Assembly: GCF_009192735.1 (NCBI RefSeq)
Contig: NZ_VTFU01000002.1
Location: 682,001 to 746,000 of the forward strand
Direction: 5' to 3'
Length of the DNA: 64,000 nt
From: Arthrobacter gandavensis
Lineage (GTDB): Bacteria > Actinomycetota > Actinomycetes > Actinomycetales > Micrococcaceae
Shown here: in pieces, positions 57,668 to 64,000 of the stretch
Numbering within the stretch: the stretch's first letter is position 1
How the letters are laid out: every line of letters starts with the position of its first letter
Translations under genes and position numbers: made by a program
Notes under the pieces: generated by a model
Database searches by the model: none
Told to the model about the DNA's origin: nothing
The model's input: only the letters and a program-made list of their open reading frames with translations

Positions 57668-59010
57668 GCCTGCTCTCCATCCAGGCTGCGTGCCGGCGCT
57701 GATTCCTCAGCGTCATCGGGCACGGTGCAGGTGCCGGAGGGCACCACGACTTCGCCGTGCAGCGCCTTCAGGGCAATGTCATTCCGGTGTTGGGAACCGT
57801 CAAGCCGGATTTTCTCCACCCCGGCATACGCCAGACCGCGCGCGCTCTCCAGATCGGAACCGAGCCCGACGACGGCGAGCACCCGCCCGCCGGCGGAAAC
57901 CACTTTGCCGTCCTCGTTGGCCGCGGTGCCGGCGTGCAGGACGTGCACGCCGTCGAGCTTCTCTGCCTTCTTGAGGCCGCGGATCCGGTCACCGGTGCGC
58001 GGCGCCTCCGGGTAATTGGCGGCCGCAACCACCACGGCCACCGCCGTGCGCGGGTCCCACTTGAGCTGTTCCATCGCGTCCAGCTCGCCCTTGGCCGCAG
58101 CCAGCAGCAGGCCGCCCAACGGCGTTTTCAGCCGGGCCAGGACAGCCTGGGTTTCCGGATCGCCGAAACGGGCATTAAATTCGATGACCCGCATGCCCCG
58201 CGAGGTCAGGGCGAGTCCGCAGTACAGGACGCCGACGAAGGGGGTCCCGCGGGCGGCCATTTCATCAATCGTGGGCTGGGCGACGCGGCGGATGACGTCA
58301 TCCACCAGATCCGCCGGAGCCCACTCCAGCGGCGAGTATGCGCCCATGCCCCCGGTGTTGGGGCCCTCGTCGCCGTCGTAAATGCGCTTGAAATCCTGGG
58401 CCGGCGCCAGCGGGACCACGTTGCGGCCGTCGGACAGGACAAAGAGTGACACCTCGGGACCATCCAGGAATTCCTCGATCACCACGGTGCCGCCGGCGTC
58501 AAAGCATGCCTGTGCGTGGGCCAGGGCAGCGTCCCGGTCGGAGGTCACCACCACGCCCTTGCCGGCGGCAAGTCCGTCGTCCTTAACCACGTAAGGCGCT
58601 CCGAAGGTGTCCAGCGCGTCCGCGGCCTGCTCGGCGGTCGAGGCGACCCGGGCCATTGCAGTGGGGACACTGGCCGCTGCCATCACCTGCTTGGCAAACG
58701 CTTTGGATGCTTCCAGCTGCGCGGCAGCGCGTGATGGGCCAAACACCGGGATCCCGGCATCGCGCAGGGCGTCGGCGACTCCTGCGGCAAGCGGAGCCTC
58801 CGGGCCGATGATCACCAGGTTTGCTTCCAGGGTGCGGGCGAGAGCGGTCACCTCCGCCGGGTCGCTGGCGTTCACCGCGTGGACCGGAACCATCTGGGCG
58901 ATGCCGGCGTTGCCGGGGGCAGCGTGGACCTCCCGGACGTACGGATCAGCGAGGAGGGATCGGACAAGGGCATGTTCGCGGCCGCCGGGGCCTACAACGA
59001 GAACCTTCAC
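57664..59010 (-). CDS. purD: Phosphoribosylamine-glycine ligase
   Basis: A 448-residue ATP-grasp enzyme making glycinamide ribonucleotide. MKVLVVGPGGREHALVRSL is the N-terminal signature; IIGPEAPLAAGVADAL, VVKDDGLAAGKGVVV and RVIEFNARFGDPETQ give the ATP-grasp core and metal site. The C-terminus has a short acidic extension. The start is GTG 59010, 8 bases after TACCCT, so the transcript is nearly leaderless. Divergent from the molybdopterin oxidoreductase. Confidence 0.97.
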   Translation of the reverse strand: MKVLVVGPGGREHALVRSLLADPYVREVHAAPGNAGIAQMVPVHAVNASDPAEVTALARTLEANLVIIGPEAPLAAGVADALRDAGIPVFGPSRAAAQLEASKAFAKQVMAAASVPTAMARVASTAEQAADALDTFGAPYVVKDDGLAAGKGVVVTSDRDAALAHAQACFDAGGTVVIEEFLDGPEVSLFVLSDGRNVVPLAPAQDFKRIYDGDEGPNTGGMGAYSPLEWAPADLVDDVIRRVAQPTIDEMAARGTPFVGVLYCGLALTSRGMRVIEFNARFGDPETQAVLARLKTPLGGLLLAAAKGELDAMEQLKWDPRTAVAVVVAAANYPEAPRTGDRIRGLKKAEKLDGVHVLHAGTAANEDGKVVSAGGRVLAVVGLGSDLESARGLAYAGVEKIRLDGSQHRNDIALKALHGEVVVPSGTCTVPDDAEESAPARSLDGEQA

Positions 59011-59106
59011 AGTAGTTCAGGGTACTGGGTGCGCTCCGGCAGCAGAAAGCGGCGCCCGCGTGTGACGGCCACCCATACCTGCGCCGGGCGGCTGCGAATA
59101 GGATCC

Positions 59107-60834
59107 ATGACGGCCTCTCCGAAACACTCCCCCGCCCGCAGCCGCATCCGGCTCCTGCCCCGTCCGGCCACCCTGTATGCAGCGCTGTCCGGCATCTTGG
59201 CCGCGGCAACCGTGCTGGCCGTGGCTGAACTGGCCGGCGCCTTCTTCACCGCCCGCGCCCGCCCGCTGATCGCACTCGGTTCCACGTTCATCGATTTCAC
59301 TCCGCTGTGGCTGAAGAACTTTGCGGTGGAAACGTTCGGCACCAATGACAAGGCAGCACTGTTTGCCGGCATGGCCGTGACCATAGCCGTGCTCGCCGCC
59401 GTCGCCGGGGTGCTTGCGCGGCGCCGCTGGGCGCTCGGGCTGGCCGCCGTCGTCGTGATGGGGGCGGTGATCGTGGCCTGTGTCCTGACCCGGGCTGGGG
59501 CCGCTCCGCTGGACGCCGTGCCCACAGTGCTGGGCACGGCGGTCGGCATTGGTGTGCTGCGCGGACTGATTCGGCGCATTCCCGCTCCGGAACCGGCCCC
59601 ACCCGTTGCCGTCCCCGAAACGCCGGCGCATAGTGGATTCCGGCCGGCAGATGTTCCCGCAGCGGTGGCTGCCGGCCAGCCGGTCTCGGCGGGGGACGGT
59701 CAGAACGACGGCGGTGCCGGGGTTGCCATCGGCAGCCCGTCCCCCGCGCCACACCGGAAGCCAACCAGCCGCCGCGGATTCTTCGCCGCCGCCGGGCTCA
59801 CCGCGGTAGTGGCGGCAGCGGCGGCAACCGGCGGCCGCGCGATTGCCGCAGCCCGCAACACCACAGCCAGCTTCCGGGCCGCACTCCGGCTGCCGGCCGC
59901 CGCCCAGGCCGCACCCGCCCTGCCTGCCGGCCTGCAGTCCCCCGTTCCCGGTGTGACGCCGTGGCTAACGCCCAATGCTGACTTTTACCGGATCGACACC
60001 GCGCTGAGCGTGCCGGAAGTGGACGCCGAAACATGGGAACTGCGCATTCACGGAATGGTGGAGGAAGAGGTCCGGATCAGCTTTGCCGAGCTGTTGGACT
60101 CGGATCTGATCGAGCGGCATCTCACCCTGACCTGTGTTTCCAATCCCCTGGGCGGAGATTTGGCCGGCACCGCCAAGTGGCTGGGGCTGCCGGTGCGGGA
60201 GCTGTTGGCCCGGGCGCGGCCCACCGCGGATGCCGACATGGTGCTTTCCACCAGCGTTGACGGCTTCAGCGCGTCCACGCCCCTGGAAGTGCTGCAGGAT
60301 GACCGTGACGCCCTGCTGGCCGTGGGCATGAACGATGAGCCCCTGCCGCCGGTGCACGGTTATCCGGTGCGCATGGTGGTGCCGGGCCTCTACGGCTTTG
60401 TCTCCGCCACCAAATGGCTCATCGACATGGAAGTGACCCGCTTCGACGCGCAGACGGCGTACTGGACGGACCGCGGCTGGGCCGAGCGCGCGCCGGTCAA
60501 GACCATGGCACGGGTGGAGGTGCCGGCGTCGTTCGCCCGGGTGCCCGCCGGCCCCGTGGACATTGGCGGCACGGCCTGGTCACAGCAGCGCGGCATCGCC
60601 GGGGTGGAGATCCAGATCGACGACGGCGACTGGCAGCCGGCGCTGCTGGCCGAGGAGGCGTCAGTGGGTACCTGGCGGCAGTTTTCCTTCCGGACCCCGG
60701 ACCTGGAAAAGGGCAACCACACAGTGCGGGCACGGGCTACGGATCCACAGGACGGAGTGCAGACGGAGACCCGCGCCGACACGGTGCCCGACGGCGCCTC
60801 CGGCTGGCAGTCGGTGCAGTTCATGGTGGAATAA
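59107..60834 (+). CDS. Membrane-anchored molybdopterin-dependent oxidoreductase (sulfite oxidase fold) with internal Tat motif
   Basis: A 575-residue protein. Four hydrophobic helices span about residues 20-155, then a Pro/Ala-rich cytoplasmic linker, then TSRRGFFAAAGLTAVVAA (twin arginine at 222-223) before a fifth helix, and an extracellular sulfite-oxidase-fold domain. The molybdenum-ligand Cys is Cys343 in LTLTCVSNPLGG; VHGYPVRMVVPGLYGF and a C-terminal dimerisation domain follow. The even number of helices before the RR returns the chain to the cytoplasm, consistent with Tat export of a folded cofactor domain. Substrate unknown. The asparaginase gene begins 4 bases later. Confidence 0.9.
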   Translation: MTASPKHSPARSRIRLLPRPATLYAALSGILAAATVLAVAELAGAFFTARARPLIALGSTFIDFTPLWLKNFAVETFGTNDKAALFAGMAVTIAVLAAVAGVLARRRWALGLAAVVVMGAVIVACVLTRAGAAPLDAVPTVLGTAVGIGVLRGLIRRIPAPEPAPPVAVPETPAHSGFRPADVPAAVAAGQPVSAGDGQNDGGAGVAIGSPSPAPHRKPTSRRGFFAAAGLTAVVAAAAATGGRAIAAARNTTASFRAALRLPAAAQAAPALPAGLQSPVPGVTPWLTPNADFYRIDTALSVPEVDAETWELRIHGMVEEEVRISFAELLDSDLIERHLTLTCVSNPLGGDLAGTAKWLGLPVRELLARARPTADADMVLSTSVDGFSASTPLEVLQDDRDALLAVGMNDEPLPPVHGYPVRMVVPGLYGFVSATKWLIDMEVTRFDAQTAYWTDRGWAERAPVKTMARVEVPASFARVPAGPVDIGGTAWSQQRGIAGVEIQIDDGDWQPALLAEEASVGTWRQFSFRTPDLEKGNHTVRARATDPQDGVQTETRADTVPDGASGWQSVQFMVE

Positions 60835-60838
60835 GAAC

Positions 60839-61846
60839 ATGCCTGCCACATTTACTGCGTCCGATGCCGTTGAACTTGCCGTTGTGGAACGCAGCGGTTT
60901 TATCGAGTCCCGCCACATCGGTTCCGCCGTCGTCATGGCGGCGGATGGAAGCGTGGTGACCGCACTGGGCGATATTGACACTCCCATCTTTCCGCGCTCC
61001 ACGCTCAAGCCTTTCCAGGCCGTGGCTGCCATGAAGTCCGGGGTTCCGCTGCGCGGGCCGCAGGTGGCGCTGGCCGCGGCCAGCCACATCGGGTCCAAGG
61101 AACACACCGACGTGGTCAAGACCATGCTGGCTGCCGCCGGAGTCACCGAGGAACACCTGCAGTGCCCCGAGGACTGGCCGCAGGATGAGGCCGCCCGGCA
61201 TGAGCTGATCCGCGCCGGCAAGGGCAAGAACAAGCTCGCCTTCAACTGCTCCGGCAAGCACGCCGCATTCCTCTGGGCCTGCACCGAAAACAACTGGGAC
61301 CACGCAACCTACCTGGACCCACAGCATCCGCTGCAGCTGCGCATCGCCGAGGTCATCGAGGAATTCACCGGCGAAACCGTCAGCCACTGGGGCACCGACG
61401 GCTGCGGCGCCCCGCTGGCCGCCGTATCCCTCACCGGCCTGGCCCGCGGCATCGGCCGCCTGTCCAAGGCCCCGTCCAGCAAGCACGGCGACGCCCGGGC
61501 CGCCACAGTGGCCACCGCCATGCTCGACTACCCGTGGGCGGTCCACGGCCGCGGCCGGGAAAACACCGTGGTGATGGAGGACCTGGGCATCATTTCCAAA
61601 AACGGCGCCGAGGGCGTGCTGGTCCTTGGCACCGACACCGGAGTTTCGGTGGCCCTGAAGATGCTGGACGGTGACACCCGGGCCGCGTCGCTCGTGGGCC
61701 TGACCCTGCTGGCGGCAAGCGGTGCCGTGGACGCCGGAAAAATCGGCGCGGTGCTGGACAAAATTGTCCGGCCGGTCCTGGGCGGCGGCGAGCCTGTGGG
61801 CAGCATCCGTCTGGGTGCGCCCGTGACCGCGCTGCTGGACTCCTAG
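60839..61846 (+). CDS. L-asparaginase II family protein (thermolabile, Rhizobium etli type)
   Basis: A 335-residue protein of the Asparaginase_II family, unrelated to E. coli AnsA/AnsB. Seen: VVERSGFIESRHIGSAV, IFPRSTLKPFQAVA, the conserved NCSGKHAAFLW with the proposed nucleophilic Ser-Lys pair, TDGCGAPLAAVSL and GRENTVVMEDLG. It would release ammonia from asparagine in the cytoplasm. It lies 4 bases downstream of the oxidoreductase gene and 18 bases before the next gene, in an operon. Confidence 0.92.
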   Translation: MPATFTASDAVELAVVERSGFIESRHIGSAVVMAADGSVVTALGDIDTPIFPRSTLKPFQAVAAMKSGVPLRGPQVALAAASHIGSKEHTDVVKTMLAAAGVTEEHLQCPEDWPQDEAARHELIRAGKGKNKLAFNCSGKHAAFLWACTENNWDHATYLDPQHPLQLRIAEVIEEFTGETVSHWGTDGCGAPLAAVSLTGLARGIGRLSKAPSSKHGDARAATVATAMLDYPWAVHGRGRENTVVMEDLGIISKNGAEGVLVLGTDTGVSVALKMLDGDTRAASLVGLTLLAASGAVDAGKIGAVLDKIVRPVLGGGEPVGSIRLGAPVTALLDS

Positions 61847-61864
61847 GCGGCGGACGGAACACCC

Positions 61865-62245
61865 ATGGCACGACGACGCGTCCCGGTTCCTGAGGGCGAA
61901 ACGGCACTCCGGGCTGCCTTGGCTGCGGCTGAGGCCGGATCCGGCGCTGACCGCAAGACCACCGCCACCGCTGTCCGCTATTCGCTGGAAGAACTGGCCG
62001 AGCGCGCGCCGGGCAACAGCGTGGAGGTCCGCGTTCCGCCGTTTGGCGTCACGCAGTGCGTGGCTGGTCCGCGGCACACCCGCGGGACCCCGCCCAACGT
62101 CATCGAAACCGATGCCGCCACCTGGCTGGCGCTTGTGGCCGGACAGCGTTCCTGGGCCGACGCCGTCGGAGCCGGGAAGGTGGCGGCTTCCGGGCTGCGC
62201 GCGGACCTGTCCGAATGGCTTCCGCTGTTCCGTGCAGGGCAATAA
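61865..62245 (+). CDS. Sterol carrier (SCP2-like) family protein
   Basis: A 126-residue protein. [21 protein letters not shown], then [20 protein letters not shown], and [18 protein letters not shown] match the small actinobacterial SCP-2 fold proteins encoded just before purF. SCP-2 folds hold a lipid-binding pocket; the ligand and role here are unknown. The N-terminal 25 residues are basic and Ala-rich. It probably belongs to the operon starting with the oxidoreductase. Confidence 0.85.
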   Translation: MARRRVPVPEGETALRAALAAAEAGSGADRKTTATAVRYSLEELAERAPGNSVEVRVPPFGVTQCVAGPRHTRGTPPNVIETDAATWLALVAGQRSWADAVGAGKVAASGLRADLSEWLPLFRAGQ

Positions 62246-62270
62246 TCTCTACTGCCGGTAGAATTTCCGT

Positions 62271-62561
62271 ATGAGTTCCGAGCAGCACAGCCCTGAGCGC
62301 CGCGAGATTACCGTCCGCCGCGCTCCCCGCTTTATCCCCTTCCTGGCACTGGGCGTGATCGCCGGGTTCATTGCCGCGCTGGTGGTCGCCTACGCCGGGC
62401 CGGCTGATCCCACGTACACCCGCGGCGCAACGCTCGGGTTCTTCACCATCATGTTCGCCATTCCCGGCGTCTGCATTGGGGCCCTCGTGGCCCTGCTCCT
62501 GGACTGGATCAGCGTGCGAAAGGCACGCCGCGCCGTCGTCGAACGCGACGACCAGGAGTAA
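62271..62561 (+). CDS. Small two-helix membrane protein
   Basis: A 96-residue protein with two membrane helices (FIPFLALGVIAGFIAALVVA and LGFFTIMFAIPGVCIGALVA) joined by a short polar loop (GPADPTYTRGA), both ends cytoplasmic and charged. It is conserved next to purF in Micrococcaceae; no function is known to me. ATG 62271 lies 6 bases after TAGAAT, a clear leaderless arrangement. Confidence 0.82.
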   Translation: MSSEQHSPERREITVRRAPRFIPFLALGVIAGFIAALVVAYAGPADPTYTRGATLGFFTIMFAIPGVCIGALVALLLDWISVRKARRAVVERDDQE

Positions 62562-62638
62562 CTCCCCTCCCTCCCCCGTGAGCCGTAATGGTTCCGCCGC
62601 AAAGTCCGGCTTCGCCTCCAACGTGAGAGACTGTTTCC

Positions 62639-64000
62639 ATGGCACGCGGTGACGGAAAACTTTCCCACGATCTCATGCCCGGCGAGAAAGGTCCGCAGGA
62701 TGCCTGCGGAGTTTTCGGTGTCTGGGCCCCCGGCGAAGAAGTAGCAAAACTCACCTATTACGGGTTATACGCCCTGCAGCACCGCGGACAGGAGTCCGCC
62801 GGTATTGCCACGAGCGATGGCAACAGGATCAGCGTCTACAAGGACATGGGACTGGTGTCCCAGGTCTTTGACGAAACCACCCTCAACACCCTGACCGGGC
62901 ACATCGCGGTGGGGCACTGCCGATACTCCACCACCGGAGCATCGCAGTGGTCCAACGCCCAGCCCACATTGGGTGCAACGGCCAGCGGAACCGTTGCCCT
63001 GGCGCACAACGGCAACCTGACCAATTCCGCCGAACTCTACGACACGATCATCGAACGCGAGGGCCGGCCCCGGTTTGGCGAAATTGCCCAGGGCAACACC
63101 TCGGACACGGCCCTGGTCACGGCACTGCTCAACGGCTCCGACGGACGGTCCCTGGAAGACACCGCCCTTGAGCTGCTGCCCACGCTGCGCGGAGCCTTCT
63201 CCTTCGTCTTCATGGATGAAGGCACCCTGTACGCGGCACGTGACACCTACGGCGTGCGCCCGCTGGTCCTGGGCCGGCTGAACCGCGGCTGGGTGGTGGC
63301 CTCCGAAGGCTCCGCCCTCGCCACCGTCGGCGCCAGCTTCATCCGGGAGATCAAGCCCGGCGAGTTCATCGCCATCGATGAAAACGGCATCCGGTCCCAG
63401 ATGTTCGGCGAACCCACTCCCGCCGGCTGCGTCTTCGAGTACGTCTACCTCGCCCGTCCCGACGCCGTCATCAACGGCCGTTCAGTCTACGAGAGCCGCG
63501 TGGAAATGGGCCGCCAGCTGGCCCGCGAGTTCCCGGTCGACGCCGACATCGTCATTCCGGTGCCCGAGTCGGGCACTCCCGCCGCCGTCGGTTACGCCGA
63601 AGAGTCGGGCATCCCGTTCGCGCACGGTTTCGTCAAGAACTCCTATGTGGGACGCACCTTCATCCAGCCCAGCCAGACACTGCGGCAGCTGGGCATCAAG
63701 CTCAAGCTCAACGCCCTGGAATCCGTGATCCGGGGCAAGCGAGTGATTGTCGTGGATGACTCCATTGTCCGCGGCAACACCCAGCGGGCCATCGTGCGGA
63801 TGCTGCGCGAGGTCGGCGCCAAGGAAGTGCATGTAAAGATCTCCTCCCCGCCGGTGCAGTGGCCGTGCTTCTACGGCATCGACTTTGCCTCCCGCGCGGA
63901 GCTGATCGCCAACGGCGCGGCCATCGAGGAAATCTGCGCGTCGGTGGGAGCCGACACGCTGGCTTACATCTCCGAGGACGGCATGATCGGCGCCACCCAG
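62639..64000 (+). CDS. purF: Amidophosphoribosyltransferase (3' end beyond window)
   Basis: The first 454 residues of the enzyme that starts purine synthesis by making phosphoribosylamine from PRPP and glutamine; the gene runs past base 64000. A 22-residue propeptide precedes Cys23 (DACGVFGVW), the glutaminase nucleophile released by processing. Further motifs: YALQHRGQESAGIA, GHCRYSTTG, HNGNLTN, IPVPESGTPAA and the PRPP loop RVIVVDDSIVRGNT. Glutaminase and transferase domains are intact up to the edge. ATG 62639 follows GAGACT by 6 bases. It should be followed by purM in this group. Confidence 0.96.
   Translation, partial: MARGDGKLSHDLMPGEKGPQDACGVFGVWAPGEEVAKLTYYGLYALQHRGQESAGIATSDGNRISVYKDMGLVSQVFDETTLNTLTGHIAVGHCRYSTTGASQWSNAQPTLGATASGTVALAHNGNLTNSAELYDTIIEREGRPRFGEIAQGNTSDTALVTALLNGSDGRSLEDTALELLPTLRGAFSFVFMDEGTLYAARDTYGVRPLVLGRLNRGWVVASEGSALATVGASFIREIKPGEFIAIDENGIRSQMFGEPTPAGCVFEYVYLARPDAVINGRSVYESRVEMGRQLAREFPVDADIVIPVPESGTPAAVGYAEESGIPFAHGFVKNSYVGRTFIQPSQTLRQLGIKLKLNALESVIRGKRVIVVDDSIVRGNTQRAIVRMLREVGAKEVHVKISSPPVQWPCFYGIDFASRAELIANGAAIEEICASVGADTLAYISEDGMIGATQ

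Overview
The window is a stretch of chromosome from a high-GC Gram-positive actinobacterium, most likely a member of the Micrococcaceae close to Arthrobacter sensu lato. The signs are the very GC-rich codon use, frequent GTG and TTG starts, many apparently leaderless genes, a 32-residue bS22 ribosomal protein, and actinobacterial sets such as MarP, Rex, the Rv3654c-Rv3660c-type Tad cluster and TopA with a lysine-rich tail. I see no insertion sequence, prophage, CRISPR array or integrase. Genus is inferred from gene content and not proven.

Layout. 1-3.2 kb: truncated histidine phosphatase, YceI protein behind a palindromic operator, two paralogous membrane proteins. 3.2-12.8 kb: Rex redox repressor, glutaredoxin-like protein, HAD phosphatase, bS22 with a small HTH protein, DAHP synthase behind an aromatic-residue leader peptide, glutamate dehydrogenase, ArsR regulator, AcuC deacetylase, Ktr/Trk potassium uptake pair. 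12.8-23.1 kb (all minus): proC, TIM-barrel protein, Ppx phosphatase, topA, methyltransferase, a frameshifted KstD-like flavoprotein, trhO. 23.2-34 kb: acetyltransferase and an Mrf-type helicase, then a seven-gene Tad pilus cluster on the minus strand, then a DNA polymerase-like protein. 34.1-37.1 kb: three-gene operon of a small helical protein, a large DUF1023-like alpha/beta hydrolase and a lipoprotein. 37.1-49.2 kb: Nudix/endonuclease III pair, membrane protein, acetyl-CoA synthetase with a likely Crp site, Ohr and a divergent TetR regulator, MHS transporter plus type II dehydroquinase, MarP protease, Crp regulator, and a DUF4177-RidA-Nudix operon. 49.2-56.4 kb: bifunctional penicillin-binding protein, metallophosphoesterase, heterodimeric ABC exporter. 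56.5-64 kb: tRNA-Pro(CGG), purC-purD, a membrane molybdopterin oxidoreductase with an internal twin-arginine motif, asparaginase, SCP2-like protein, a two-helix membrane protein, and the start of purF.

How the genes fit together. Most of the window is conserved housekeeping: purine synthesis (purC, purD, purF), aromatic precursor supply, glutamate and proline metabolism, redox sensing, cell-wall synthesis and DNA topology or repair. The accessory interest lies in regulation and in surface systems: a leader-peptide attenuator candidate before DAHP synthase, operator palindromes before yceI and between ohr and tetR, a Crp-like site before acs, the Tad cluster with in-frame 27-bp repeats, and the hydrolase-lipoprotein operon, whose N-terminal parts resemble partners of type VII secretion. 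All functions are assigned from motifs and gene order read by eye; no database search was run.
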